This document shows, piece after piece, positions 1-8,705 of a stretch of DNA of 48,451 bases. Position 1 is the first letter of the stretch, and each line of letters begins with the position of its first letter. The position numbers and the translations under genes are program-made. The notes under the pieces are model-generated. The model was not told the origin of the DNA, made no database searches, and saw nothing but the letters and a program-made list of their open reading frames with translations. Source of the DNA: Eudoraea sp. GTDB lineage: Bacteria > Bacteroidota > Bacteroidia > Flavobacteriales > Flavobacteriaceae. The stretch lies in NCBI GenBank assembly GCA_024639765.1, contig JAHEHU010000013.1:1-48451 (forward strand), written 5' to 3'.

Positions 1-299
1 CAATTGATGCTGCCTTTGATGCGGCGAATGATGAAGGAAAATGGAACATTATGGCAGAACAGTTCTTTATTGCCCTTAAAGGGAACGGACATGACGCCTA
101 TAATTTTTATAGAAGAAAAGGATATCCTACGAATTTAGAGCCAAACTTGGAACCAAATCCAGGATCCTTTATACGTAGTCACTTCTATCCAGCAAATGCT
201 GCTAACACCAATTCTTCTTTAACACAGAAGTCTAATGTAACCGGACAGGTTTTTTGGGATACCAATCCTGCATCACCTTCATTCCCCGTTGCTAATTAA
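1..299 (+). CDS. SusD/RagB family outer-membrane lipoprotein, C-terminal fragment
   Basis: This is the 3' end of a gene cut by the left edge; the frame is open from base 3. SusD-like lipoproteins sit on the outer surface and act with a SusC/TonB-dependent channel to capture glycans or peptides. The visible 99 codons carry signatures I associate with the SusD C-terminus: NFYRRKGYP, a proline- and asparagine-rich stretch, an R-x-x-x-YPAN segment and a terminal VFWDTNP. The N-terminal lipobox and the TPR-like helices lie outside the window. A SusC partner would be expected just upstream but cannot be seen. The next gene, a lipoprotein, starts 17 bases downstream and is probably co-transcribed. 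The substrate cannot be inferred from this fragment. Confidence 0.8.
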   Translation, partial: IDAAFDAANDEGKWNIMAEQFFIALKGNGHDAYNFYRRKGYPTNLEPNLEPNPGSFIRSHFYPANAANTNSSLTQKSNVTGQVFWDTNPASPSFPVAN

Positions 300-316
300 T
301 TTTAAAAAAAATTACG

Positions 317-1174
317 ATGAAAAAAATTAGTGTATTTATTTTAGCCTTGTCCACGACCTTCTTTATCTCCTGTGAAACGGACGATAAAGTAGTGGACCAA
401 GTTCTGAACGACTATACCGTTGGAGCTGTTTTGAGAACCAGAAATCAGGAAGGGAATCCCTTTAATGCATTTGTACCCGGTTCCGTTTGGACAGTTACAG
501 TAGAGGAGCAAGATGCGGAGTTTGGTGGTTTATTGCAATCCATTCAACTGTATGCTTCATATACTGACAATGCCGGTGGAAATAGTGTCCCAGAGCAATT
601 GATAGAAACGTATTTGCCGAGTGATCTGACTACCAGTTCAAGAGGACTTCCGGAGTTGACATATACTACAACTCTTGAAGAATCTGCAACTTTGTTAGGT
701 GTGAACTATAAAGGAGCAGACGTGTTCAGTTATCGTTTTGAGGTAACCCTTACAGACGGTTCTACCTGGAGTAATCTAAATGGAAATGGTAACGTCTTAG
801 GGGGTTCTTATTTTAACTCACCTTACAAGTACGATATTACTATTGCATGTTTCCCTACAGGTCCTGTTGCAGGTGATTATACCCTAGATATGCAGGATTC
901 TTTCGGAGACGGCTGGAATGGTGCCTCTGTAAGAGTAACGGTTGACGGAGTAGCTACAGATTATACTATTGATGATGGACTTACCAATTCAGTGTCCTTC
1001 TCTATTCCGGACAATACAACAACAGCAACCTTTGAGTATGTTTCTGGTGATTGGGATTCGGAAGTAACGTTCCAGTTATTTGGACCAGACGGAAATTTAG
1101 CGTACTCTGATGGCCCAAGTCCCTTTATAGGTGACTTCACCTCGGAGCTGAGTCTATGTCCGCCCTCGCCATAG
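317..1174 (+). CDS. Lipoprotein encoded after SusD, with a DSFGDGWNG motif
   Basis: A 285-residue protein with a lipoprotein signal peptide: basic MKK start, hydrophobic core, and a lipobox ending FISC with Cys19. It should therefore be lipidated and sent to the outer membrane. The body is rich in Thr, Ser, Gly and aromatic residues and looks like beta-sandwich domains. Residues 194-202 read DSFGDGWNG, a motif I have seen in extracellular domains of Bacteroidota proteins, followed by alternating strands to the C-terminus. No type IX sorting tail is evident. Its place right after a SusD-like gene suggests a surface accessory (SusE/F-like) role in binding the same substrate, but this is inference. 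A strong terminator follows directly. Confidence 0.7.
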   Translation: MKKISVFILALSTTFFISCETDDKVVDQVLNDYTVGAVLRTRNQEGNPFNAFVPGSVWTVTVEEQDAEFGGLLQSIQLYASYTDNAGGNSVPEQLIETYLPSDLTTSSRGLPELTYTTTLEESATLLGVNYKGADVFSYRFEVTLTDGSTWSNLNGNGNVLGGSYFNSPYKYDITIACFPTGPVAGDYTLDMQDSFGDGWNGASVRVTVDGVATDYTIDDGLTNSVSFSIPDNTTTATFEYVSGDWDSEVTFQLFGPDGNLAYSDGPSPFIGDFTSELSLCPPSP

Positions 1175-1193
1175 CAATACATGAGAATTAAAT

Positions 1194-1226
1194 AAAAAGG
1201 CTATCCTTTGAGGATAGCCTTTTTTT
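1194..1226 (+). terminator. Rho-independent terminator after the SusD-lipoprotein operon
   Basis: A perfect inverted repeat AGGCTATCCT / AGGATAGCCT (1198-1207 and 1211-1220) with a 3-base loop is followed by a run of T. The flanking A and T runs extend the stem, so it may also work on the other strand. It lies 20 bases after the stop of the lipoprotein gene. Confidence 0.9.
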
Positions 1227-1399
1227 GTATATGTGCCTGCTATCAGATTACTTTTTAGTACATTTAGCCGAAATTTTGAAGAAAGAAATGTTGCTATAGA
1301 AATATAGCTACTAAAACTTTTTACATACTCTTTGATTACTAAGGAAACCAAATGTAAGCTATTGTTTCCGGTCCAAATTAAATAATTTAATTAGCATCA

Positions 1400-2158
1400 A
1401 TGAAACATTCTTTATTTACCCTTTTACTGCTAGTAAGCCCATTATTTATACTCCATTCACAGGTGACAGGAGCTATTCAAAGAGGTGAAGCCGGTTTGTT
1501 TGACGCTGCCCAGGGAGGAAACCCTATGCTTAATCTCGTGATGATGGAACTTAGGGTAAACAATCAGAAATCTGGCGTGAACGAAATTCTTGGTTCTCCC
1601 TATTTAACGGAGGATTTTATAAAAAGTAAAGTCTATTTTGGGGATGAATTTGTAGGCGACTTCTTTGTTAGGTACAATGCCCTTAACAGCGAGATAGAAA
1701 TTAAGAAGTCTAATTTAGCAGAAGAAAACCCAAAACGATTACTAGCCAATCAGGACCTCCGGGTTAAGTATGGAAAAAGAGAACTCCTTTTTACAACCTA
1801 TATCAACAGGAAAGATGAAACAAAGAATGGCTATTTGTCTATCATTGCAAAAGGAGATAAATATACCCTTTACCATAGACTGGCAGTAAAATACAGCGAG
1901 GGTAAAGCCGCTGCCAATTCGATGGTAAATGATATTCCAAGCAGATATGCGCACTTCGTTGAATACTATTATATGAAAGACGGTATAGACAGAATAGATC
2001 AGCTTCTTCAAAAAAAAGGAGCCCTGTTAAAGATCCTTGATAAGGATCTTAAAGATGATGTAAGTAGGTTTTTAAAAGAAGAAAAAATAGATCTAGACAA
2101 GGAGGAGGATCTTATTAGAACGTTCGATTATATTAATTCGTTGAACAAAACATCATGA
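1400..2158 (+). CDS. Secreted protein of unknown function, paralogue 1 of a tandem pair
   Basis: A 252-residue protein with a probable Sec signal peptide (hydrophobic residues 4-19, likely cleavage near Ser20-Gln21). I do not recognise the family. It is clearly homologous to the product of the next gene. Shared blocks are VGDFFVRYN/LGDFFYRYN followed by SEIEIKK/SEIEVKK, then GDKYTLY, then KAAANSMVN (here ending the block near residue 176), and a C-terminal EEKIDLDKE-DLIR segment. The C-terminal third is lysine- and acid-rich and probably helical. The stop codon overlaps the next start as ATGA at 2155-2158, which implies translational coupling. There is no lipobox, so it is probably periplasmic. 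The function is unknown. Confidence 0.75.
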   Translation: MKHSLFTLLLLVSPLFILHSQVTGAIQRGEAGLFDAAQGGNPMLNLVMMELRVNNQKSGVNEILGSPYLTEDFIKSKVYFGDEFVGDFFVRYNALNSEIEIKKSNLAEENPKRLLANQDLRVKYGKRELLFTTYINRKDETKNGYLSIIAKGDKYTLYHRLAVKYSEGKAAANSMVNDIPSRYAHFVEYYYMKDGIDRIDQLLQKKGALLKILDKDLKDDVSRFLKEEKIDLDKEEDLIRTFDYINSLNKTS

Positions 2159-2910
2159 GAACGCTGGTACTCGCTTTATTTTTCTGTAAGGCAAGTATGC
2201 TACTTTCCCAATTGGCACCAGCTCCACGAACAGGTGCTGTAGAGAACGATCCCATGGCCAATTTCAACAAATGGACACCTATGATGCAAAAATTGTTTCA
2301 ACAGGTGAAAAATGATGGGGAAACGGTTAGCTATTATGTGGGTGCAGAAGTAGGATCTGCCTTTGAAACCGAAGGATTCAATAAAGGAAAGGTCTTTTAT
2401 CAGGAGGAAGATCTTGGAGATTTTTTTTATCGCTATAACATATTTTCAAGCGAGATAGAGGTAAAAAAAACGCATTTGAAAGAAGAAAAACACAAAGCCC
2501 TGATCAGAGATCCCAATGTGGTTCTTATAGCGACTAATGGTGCAAAGAAATACAGATTTCTTCCGTTTATAAACGAAAAAGGGGAACAAGATGAAGGTTA
2601 TTTAATTTCCCTGTATGAAGGGGATAAATATACCCTATATAAGTTTTTGGAAGTTAAGTTTTCAGAGGCTAAAGCGGCCGCTAATTCTATGGTGAATCCG
2701 AAACCCAGCAAGTTTACACAATTTACGGAGTTCTATTATAAACACCAGGACGAAACTATAAGGGCACTATCTTCAAAAAAAAATAAATTTCTCAAATATT
2801 TCAATTCAGCCATGGCTTCCTTAATAAAGGATTTTATTAAAAAAGAGAAGATCAACCTTTCCATAGAAGGAGATCTGATCCGATTGATGGCATTTATTGA
2901 CCAACACTAA
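2155..2910 (+). CDS. Secreted protein of unknown function, paralogue 2 of a tandem pair
   Basis: A 251-residue paralogue of the preceding gene product with the same block order: a signal peptide to about residue 19 (ending LLSQ), LGDFFYRYN, SEIEVKK, GDKYTLYK, KAAANSMVN and a C-terminal helix ending DLIRLMAFI. The two proteins have diverged most near the N-terminus, where this one begins mature sequence with LAPAPRTG. It overlaps the upstream paralogue by four bases and ends 3 bases before rlmB, so the three genes likely share one transcript. This looks like an old tandem duplication in which both copies have been kept. The family is not recognised. Confidence 0.75.
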   Translation: MRTLVLALFFCKASMLLSQLAPAPRTGAVENDPMANFNKWTPMMQKLFQQVKNDGETVSYYVGAEVGSAFETEGFNKGKVFYQEEDLGDFFYRYNIFSSEIEVKKTHLKEEKHKALIRDPNVVLIATNGAKKYRFLPFINEKGEQDEGYLISLYEGDKYTLYKFLEVKFSEAKAAANSMVNPKPSKFTQFTEFYYKHQDETIRALSSKKNKFLKYFNSAMASLIKDFIKKEKINLSIEGDLIRLMAFIDQH

Positions 2911-2913
2911 TAT

Positions 2914-3651
2914 ATGGAACAAAATACCAAGATCTACGGTCTAAGAGCGGTCATTGAAGCTATACATGCCAATGAACCAATAGACAAGGTCTTTATTCAA
3001 AAAGGCCTTCATGGCGCCCTGTCCAAGGAGCTGGAAGGGCTGGTTCGCAAAAATGGCATCAACACCTCCTATGTTCCTTTAGAAAAAATCAACAGGCTAA
3101 GTCAGAATAATCACCAGGGCGTGGTAGCTACTATTTCACCTATTACCTTTCATACTTTCGAATCGTTGGCAGATCAGGTACTGTCCCAAAAAAGTGCGCC
3201 TGTGTTCTTATTACTAGACAAGGTCTCGGATGTGAGGAATTTCGGGGCGATCATCAGAACCGCTGAATGCACGGGTGTAGATGGTATCATCATCCCTAAG
3301 AAAGGTTCTGCGCCGGTCACAGGAGATACAGTTAAAACTTCAGCAGGGGCAGCCTTTAAGGTCCCTATTGCCAAAGTAGATCATATTAAAGATGCGATGT
3401 TCTATTTACAAGCTTCAGGAGTTTCTATTGTTGCTGCTACGGAGAAAACAACTAACCTTATCTATGATGTGAATTTGAAAGGGCCAATTGCCCTTGTCAT
3501 GGGAGCAGAAGATTTGGGTATTTCCCCCTCTATCCTTAAAGCCGCAGATCAAAGTGCTAAAATTCCTATGCTCGGAGAAATTGGCTCCCTTAATGTATCT
3601 GTTGCCTGTGGCGTATTTTTGTATGAAATGGTACGCCAAAGAAATATTTAA
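2914..3651 (+). CDS. rlmB: 23S rRNA (guanosine-2'-O-)-methyltransferase RlmB
   Basis: A 245-residue SpoU/TrmH-type RNA 2'-O-methyltransferase. Family members methylate the ribose of G2251 in the peptidyl-transferase P-loop of 23S rRNA using SAM. The N-terminal substrate-binding domain occupies about residues 1-90 (start TKIYGLRAVIEAI). The knotted SPOUT domain follows, with motif 1 around residues 109-118 (NFGAIIRTAE, catalytic Arg), motif 2 LVMGAEDLG near 193-201, and motif 3 IPMLGEIGSLNVSVA near 217-231. Length and motif order are typical of RlmB rather than TrmH. It starts 3 bases after the upstream secreted-protein gene. It ends in a four-base stop overlap (TTAA) with the convergent rhomboid gene. 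Confidence 0.92.
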   Translation: MEQNTKIYGLRAVIEAIHANEPIDKVFIQKGLHGALSKELEGLVRKNGINTSYVPLEKINRLSQNNHQGVVATISPITFHTFESLADQVLSQKSAPVFLLLDKVSDVRNFGAIIRTAECTGVDGIIIPKKGSAPVTGDTVKTSAGAAFKVPIAKVDHIKDAMFYLQASGVSIVAATEKTTNLIYDVNLKGPIALVMGAEDLGISPSILKAADQSAKIPMLGEIGSLNVSVACGVFLYEMVRQRNI

Positions 3652-4394
3652 TTTTCAGTATCCTTAGTAAGGTCGTTTCCTTTCTTGTAATGATACTTCA
3701 CCTGAACCTCCATCTTATCTGCTTCTGACGTAGCTCTTTCTATAAAGTTCCCATCTTCATCAAAATGCTGAAGAAATTCATCCTCTTCTTCATTGTAGTC
3801 TTCTTTTTCCCATGCATATTTTGTTATTACAGGAACTTTTGCCTGAATAAAGACAGCCATGAGCAAACCAATAACAAAGCCCCCCAAATGGCCTTCCCAG
3901 GAGATCTCCTCTTTAATAGGGAATATGTACCATAACATACTGCCGTAAATAAACGATACAATAAGTGAGACGGCCACCAAGCGATAGTGCTTTGTGAATA
4001 TTCCTTTAAAAAATATAAAACTCGCCAACAGATAGATTACCCCACTGGCACCAATATGATAGGAAGGCCGGCCAATGAGCCAGGTAATTGCACCTGAGAG
4101 GAGCATACCCCAAAATAATACTTTAAAAGAAATACTCCGATAGAAATATAACAGGGATGCCGTTAAGATGGCCAAGGGGAGGGTGTTGTTATAAAGGTGT
4201 TCTACCGAGCCATGTAAAAATGGTCCAAAAAGAACCCCTCTTAGCCCGGTCCAGGTCCTTGGATAAATACCAAAGTTGTTCCAATTACTCTGAAAAGTAA
4301 GTTCTAGCCAAAAGATTGTCCAGATCAGTAATACCAGTGCCATAGGAACCAGCAAAACCCTATTGGAAAATTTAAAGTGCGCTTCCGCTGACAT
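3648..4394 (-). CDS. Rhomboid family intramembrane serine protease
   Basis: A 248-residue polytopic membrane protein. Rhomboids cut transmembrane substrates inside the bilayer with a Ser-His dyad. Using the ATG at 4394, the catalytic serine is S117 in HIGASG and the histidine is H169 in EGHLGGF. The loop motif HGSVEH (H61, H66) is also present. About six hydrophobic segments cover residues 15-190. They are followed by a roughly 50-residue charged cytoplasmic tail, very acidic at first, which is longer than in minimal rhomboids. A GTG codon 12 residues upstream (4430) is in frame, but the ATG is the more ordinary start. The substrate is unknown. It converges on rlmB with a 4-base overlap and diverges from rarA. 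Confidence 0.9.
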   Translation of the reverse strand: MSAEAHFKFSNRVLLVPMALVLLIWTIFWLELTFQSNWNNFGIYPRTWTGLRGVLFGPFLHGSVEHLYNNTLPLAILTASLLYFYRSISFKVLFWGMLLSGAITWLIGRPSYHIGASGVIYLLASFIFFKGIFTKHYRLVAVSLIVSFIYGSMLWYIFPIKEEISWEGHLGGFVIGLLMAVFIQAKVPVITKYAWEKEDYNEEEDEFLQHFDEDGNFIERATSEADKMEVQVKYHYKKGNDLTKDTEN

Positions 4395-4454
4395 GGCTCT
4401 TATTTTATAGGGTAATACTACAAATTTCACGCCGTAAACCCAAAACCTGCCTCC

Positions 4455-4483
4455 TTGTCATCCACAGAAAAAATGTACTTTTA
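4455..4483 (+). promoter_or_regulatory. Bacteroidota-type promoter for rarA
   Basis: TTG at 4455-4457, an 18-base spacer, then TACTTTTA at 4476-4483, close to the Bacteroidota TTTG / TAnnTTTG consensus. Only 5 bases separate the box from the rarA ATG at 4489, so the transcript would start at or next to the start codon. Confidence 0.55.
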
Positions 4484-4488
4484 TTGTT

Positions 4489-5766
4489 ATGAATGAACCA
4501 TTGGCAGAACGCGTGCGCCCAAAGACGCTGGAAGCGTATATTAGTCAACATCATCTTGTAGGTGAAGGAGGCTCTTTGACGCATCAGATCAAAAAAGGGA
4601 TCATCCCGTCCCTCATCCTATGGGGGCCTCCCGGAACCGGAAAGACCACCCTGGCATTGATCATTGCCAATGAAAGCCAAAGACCCTTTTATACCCTAAG
4701 TGCTATCAATAGCGGGGTCAAAGATATCAGGGAAGTAATAGAGAAAGCCAAGGAACGGGGTAACCTTTTTAGTACAAAAAACCCCATCCTTTTTATAGAT
4801 GAGATCCATAGATTCAGTAAGTCGCAACAAGATTCGCTGTTGGGGGCCGTTGAAAAAGGCTGGATCACCCTTATTGGAGCCACAACGGAAAATCCAAGTT
4901 TTGAGGTAATTCCTGCGTTACTAAGCAGGTGTCAGGTGTATATTTTGAATTCCTTTGGAAAGGAAGATCTTGAAACCCTTTTAAAACGGGCTATCAAAGA
5001 AGACACTGTGCTCCAAACCAAACAAATATCATTAAAGGAAACAGAGGCCTTGTTACGCTTATCAGGTGGCGATGCCCGCAAACTACTGAATATTTTTGAA
5101 TTGGTGGTCAATTCTGAAACCTCGGATAAAATAGCCATCACTAATGACCTGGTCATGGCTAAGGTTCAGAAAAATACAGTGCTTTATGATAAGACAGGAG
5201 AACAACATTATGATATCATTTCTGCTTTCATCAAATCTATTAGAGGTAGTGACCCTCAGGGTGCCGTATATTGGTTAGCACGAATGATAGAAGGAGGTGA
5301 GGATGTAAAATTTATTGCACGCAGGCTTTTGATTTCGGCCTCTGAAGATATTGGCCTTGCCAACCCTACCGCCCTGGTGATCGCCAATAATACGTTTCAG
5401 GCCGTGACGACAATCGGTTATCCTGAAGCGCGTATTCTGTTAAGCGAATGCACCATTTATCTGGCCACCAGTCCTAAAAGCAATGCCAGCTATATGGCTA
5501 TTAAAAAAGCTCAGGAGGCCGTTCGGGAACATGGTGATCTCTCGGTGCCCATTAACCTTCGTAATGCCCCTACCAAACTAATGAAAGATCTGGGATATGG
5601 TGCGGATTATAAGTACGCACATGATTATCAACATAATTTTGTGGAAGAAGAATTCTTGCCGGCCTCTATTAAGGGGACTACCTATTACTTCCCGGGCGAA
5701 AATACACGAGAAAAGGCCATCAAGGAATTTTTAAAAAACAGGTGGAAAGACAAATACACCCTCTAG
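4489..5766 (+). CDS. rarA: Replication-associated recombination protein RarA (MgsA), AAA+ ATPase
   Basis: A 425-residue AAA+ ATPase of the RarA/MgsA/WRNIP1 family, which acts at stalled replication forks together with SSB and RecA. The N-terminus ([20 protein letters not shown]) is typical. Walker [10 protein letters not shown] spans residues 46-54 and Walker B ILFIDE spans 100-105, followed by HRF and the SRC sensor region. The C-terminal half has the RarA helical and tetramerisation domain, with [35 protein letters not shown] and [15 protein letters not shown]. Length is normal. The gene stands alone with its own promoter and shares a palindromic CTAG stop overlap with the convergent gene downstream. 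Confidence 0.95.
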   Translation: MNEPLAERVRPKTLEAYISQHHLVGEGGSLTHQIKKGIIPSLILWGPPGTGKTTLALIIANESQRPFYTLSAINSGVKDIREVIEKAKERGNLFSTKNPILFIDEIHRFSKSQQDSLLGAVEKGWITLIGATTENPSFEVIPALLSRCQVYILNSFGKEDLETLLKRAIKEDTVLQTKQISLKETEALLRLSGGDARKLLNIFELVVNSETSDKIAITNDLVMAKVQKNTVLYDKTGEQHYDIISAFIKSIRGSDPQGAVYWLARMIEGGEDVKFIARRLLISASEDIGLANPTALVIANNTFQAVTTIGYPEARILLSECTIYLATSPKSNASYMAIKKAQEAVREHGDLSVPINLRNAPTKLMKDLGYGADYKYAHDYQHNFVEEEFLPASIKGTTYYFPGENTREKAIKEFLKNRWKDKYTL

Positions 5767-6647
5767 AACTTTATTTGTATCACTTCCTGCAACCTATCAT
5801 CGCCCTCATAATATTCAAAGACCCATTGCTCATTTTTTTTATAAAGTAACCCCGCCTGTCCTTTTCTCTGTGCTAAATATATATTGGGCATGGACGTTTC
5901 TTGCAAATAAAACTGGATACTAGGCTCCATGTCCACCAGTTGATACCCAGTATCAGTTCTTTGAGCATACAGAGTTCTGATCTCAAGGGTCTCTGACGCA
6001 TCTTCCTCTGCAACCGCATCTTCCAGTGTAATGGCTTCCATAACCTCTGTTGGCTGCGTTAAGGGAGCTGCCTTTTCCTTGTCTGAAACGCTCTCCAGTG
6101 GCATATCGGTATCGGCTGTTTTATCACTTATAGAATTTTCCGCCGGGTCGGTTGCCGGAGGGGGAAGTGTTTTAACATCATCCTTAAAATTAAGGATAAC
6201 GGTCTCATTGCTCTCAACTTTGGGGCTATAGGAAAAGTAAAAGTTCTTAAGGGATTGGAACGCTTCTGTAATTGCTTCCCTATATGCCTCAACGTACTGT
6301 TTTATTTTACTGATCCCCACTTGAGTTCGGTAACGCTCTGTTCCCTGACAGTCCTTAAAAACCACCGTCACCCTGGTAGCGAACATGGATGAATCCTCTT
6401 CCAGAGATGAGACCAGGCCAAGACATCGATCTTCGTTCAGATCTTCCGGTAAAACATCTTCATAGAATGCATTGAATCCCTGTTTTACCAGATAATACTT
6501 TACCAGTGTGCTGGTTTGATATTGATTCTCAGACCGAAACCCCTCAAATCTCTTTGGAACGATCACATATTTATACTCATTTAAAATCGCTTGGGAATGC
6601 GCATTGTACCCCATTGACAGGAAGAGAAAAAAACAGAGATATTTCAT
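5763..6647 (-). CDS. Secreted protein of unknown function with an acidic linker
   Basis: A 294-residue protein with a signal peptide ending near residue 19 (NAHSQ). I do not recognise a named family, although proteins beginning with a similar YKYVIVPKRFEGF block seem common in flavobacteria. Residues 20-145 look like a compact alpha/beta domain. Residues about 150-225 form a low-complexity acidic linker rich in E, D, T, P and A. Residues 230-294 form a second small domain with a repeated aromatic/Tyr pattern. It is the last gene of a minus-strand run, 7 bases after an outer-membrane protein gene and a lipoprotein gene. A periplasmic partner role for those two is plausible but unproven. Confidence 0.7.
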   Translation of the reverse strand: MKYLCFFLFLSMGYNAHSQAILNEYKYVIVPKRFEGFRSENQYQTSTLVKYYLVKQGFNAFYEDVLPEDLNEDRCLGLVSSLEEDSSMFATRVTVVFKDCQGTERYRTQVGISKIKQYVEAYREAITEAFQSLKNFYFSYSPKVESNETVILNFKDDVKTLPPPATDPAENSISDKTADTDMPLESVSDKEKAAPLTQPTEVMEAITLEDAVAEEDASETLEIRTLYAQRTDTGYQLVDMEPSIQFYLQETSMPNIYLAQRKGQAGLLYKKNEQWVFEYYEGDDRLQEVIQIKF

Positions 6648-6654
6648 GGATATA

Positions 6655-8100
6655 CTATCTATTGGTACCCCAAGATAGGATATTTAATCCTATCTGGAAA
6701 GATGCGTAATGGCTGTCTGCAAGGTTTTGATACCCGAGCAAATTATTTGCCATGACGTAGAAATTAACCGGACCGGCCTGAAAATTAATTCCCAGTCCGA
6801 TATTGGTCATAGAAAATTTATCTGCTGTATAGGTGGTCTTCAATGCCATAAAATTTCCAACGCGTCTTAGATAGAAGGCTGTGAGAGCTGCTTGTGGGCC
6901 CCTGGGCCTGTTGATCATATGTATTTGACCTCCAACTGCGTTCCGATATTGAAAACGGCTGTCAGCGTCCGTAACGCCAATATCGCAGTCGCAATCCAAA
7001 TCGCCGTTCACAGGTTCTCCAAAATTATATCGTATGGAGCCATAAAGCTGCGTGGGCCTGAAAGTGATATAACTGTTAAAGGTATCTTCAAAAGGTATTA
7101 AGGCCTCTATTTCATCCACAAGTTCCTGCCAAAAATCAGCATTAGGATCATTGAATGCATCGGGCAGTATTACTTCAACACCCTCCGTGGTAGCGCTACC
7201 CTGCAAGGAATATCCTTTTACATCCCCGGAATGATACACAAATCCGAGATCTAATAAACTCCCTGTTATCACCGTTCTTTGATTTAACTGATACGTAAAT
7301 CCAAGGTCTACCCCCAACCCAAGGTCACCTCCCAACAATGCTCTCTTTGTGATCACATTGGGAACACTCCCGGAAATCTCATCATCCAAAATAGCCCTGA
7401 TCTCCTCAAATCCAGAGGTTCTTAGTTGCATGTCTGCAACCAGGGTGTTAGACAATAGGTTATTTTGTCCTTCTTCGGTAACAAAGTACCCTGAGTTCTT
7501 AGAAGAATGGAAATCGTAGATACCCGAATACAACTTGCCCCTTAGCCCTACCGTTAAATTCCTGTCTACCTCTTTATTTAGTCCGAAATGAAAAACAGTG
7601 AGCCCCTCTCCCCGGGTCTTAAGATGTCCCAGATCGAATCGTCTGCCCAATTGATCAGCATTACCGTCGAATCCAAGATAGGCCAAGTCTTGCGGCCAAT
7701 AAAGTATGGTATTCGATTCAAAATAAACACCGAAGGAGTAAAAATGGTTTGGATTTTTTTTACTTCTGTACCCCCCATGAAGCAGGTCTATCTGTATTGT
7801 TCCTCCAAATTCATCTCTTTTGGTCATTCCATTAAGCGCCCTGTCTCTTACCTTATCATTAATATCCAAGCCGTCATTGGCGAATAGAGAGTGAACCGTT
7901 ATGCCACTGGTTCCTGCCTGCCCATAGATCCCTGAAGCAAGAGGTATCCCTGCGTACCAGGAAAAAGAGGTGTTCATTCCGGGATTCAATAAAATAGCCT
8001 GCGGAATCTCAGTAAAATCGTAGAGTAATTCCTTGTTCTGAGAAAATAGGGAGCCATTGCAAAGAAGTATGGCTAGTAAAAAAAGTAGCCCTTCTCTCAT
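6655..8100 (-). CDS. Outer-membrane protein, probable beta-barrel (DUF5723-like)
   Basis: A 481-residue protein with a signal peptide (hydrophobic residues 4-18, cleavage near SLFSQ). The mature part has alternating polar/hydrophobic strands, many glycines and aromatic girdle residues, as expected for a large outer-membrane beta-barrel. The early segment (FTEIPQAILLNPG, YAGIPLASG, QAGTSGITV, FANDGLD) matches my memory of the flavobacterial DUF5723 family, related in style to PorP/SprF-like barrels. Residues near 370 contain a DCDCDIGVTDADSRF loop that could bind calcium. The start overlaps the stop of the upstream lipoprotein gene (ATGA, 8097-8100), suggesting coupled expression. No function is established. 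Confidence 0.72.
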   Translation of the reverse strand: MREGLLFLLAILLCNGSLFSQNKELLYDFTEIPQAILLNPGMNTSFSWYAGIPLASGIYGQAGTSGITVHSLFANDGLDINDKVRDRALNGMTKRDEFGGTIQIDLLHGGYRSKKNPNHFYSFGVYFESNTILYWPQDLAYLGFDGNADQLGRRFDLGHLKTRGEGLTVFHFGLNKEVDRNLTVGLRGKLYSGIYDFHSSKNSGYFVTEEGQNNLLSNTLVADMQLRTSGFEEIRAILDDEISGSVPNVITKRALLGGDLGLGVDLGFTYQLNQRTVITGSLLDLGFVYHSGDVKGYSLQGSATTEGVEVILPDAFNDPNADFWQELVDEIEALIPFEDTFNSYITFRPTQLYGSIRYNFGEPVNGDLDCDCDIGVTDADSRFQYRNAVGGQIHMINRPRGPQAALTAFYLRRVGNFMALKTTYTADKFSMTNIGLGINFQAGPVNFYVMANNLLGYQNLADSHYASFQIGLNILSWGTNR

Positions 8101-8636
8101 TTTAGTTGTAACCTGAATTTACCACTAGATCTGAATATGATCTTCGGATCTGGTAAAGATGAAGTACTGATGGTATCACCTAGATTTCTGGCATTCACTC
8201 TGATCTCAGAAGTATTGCGAATAATGTCTAAGCTTCTACCGGTTGGCGTGCCATAAGTAGTTTCACGTCTAATAACGGCTGTTGGAGCCGGCGGTATAGT
8301 AAAGATCTCTGTATCCAGGACATTCCCGGCATCGTCCAAATACTCTATTATGATCTCCAACTCCTTACTGGTGGTATTTTCGAGCTCATACACCATGACC
8401 CCATCAAGGACATTTTCTTCAAAGAAATTCTCGCTAAAAGCATCAAAATTAAAAGTCTGAATATACCATATGGCACCAGCAGCCTCATTGATCACACTTT
8501 CCGGACTTTCCACATACAAGATACTGGCTTCTATGGTTGGAATGATCTCCAGATCATCGAACTGATCAAAATTCTGTTCCTCTACACATGAGGATAGACC
8601 TATTAGGAATACTACTATAAAAAGTGATTTTTTCAT
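8097..8636 (-). CDS. Lipoprotein of unknown function
   Basis: A 179-residue lipoprotein: MKK start, hydrophobic core and a lipobox ending LSSC with Cys17. I chose the ATG at 8636 because it gives a normal n-region; another ATG four codons upstream (8648) is possible. The mature chain is acidic at first (EEQNFDQFDDLE). It then looks beta-rich, with a segment about electing or modifying strands (ELENTTSKELEIIIEYLD) reminiscent of extracellular Ig-like folds. It overlaps the downstream DUF5723-like barrel gene by four bases. A lipoprotein-barrel pair is the most likely reading. The family is not recognised. Confidence 0.7.
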   Translation of the reverse strand: MKKSLFIVVFLIGLSSCVEEQNFDQFDDLEIIPTIEASILYVESPESVINEAAGAIWYIQTFNFDAFSENFFEENVLDGVMVYELENTTSKELEIIIEYLDDAGNVLDTEIFTIPPAPTAVIRRETTYGTPTGRSLDIIRNTSEIRVNARNLGDTISTSSLPDPKIIFRSSGKFRLQLK

Positions 8637-8661
8637 CTCAGCACGCATTCACAAGAGTTAC

Positions 8662-8678
8662 ATTGGGTATTGCCCAAT
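8662..8678. repeat. Perfect 6-bp inverted repeat (hairpin) between nucleotidase and lipoprotein genes
   Basis: ATTGGG (8662-8667), loop TATTG, CCCAAT (8673-8678). There is no T-run on either side, so it is not a classic terminator. It sits in the 69-base gap upstream of the lipoprotein and could be a weak terminator, an operator or an mRNA leader hairpin. Confidence 0.4.
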
Positions 8679-8705
8679 TGATCCTTCTCTATACCCTATA
8701 TAACT

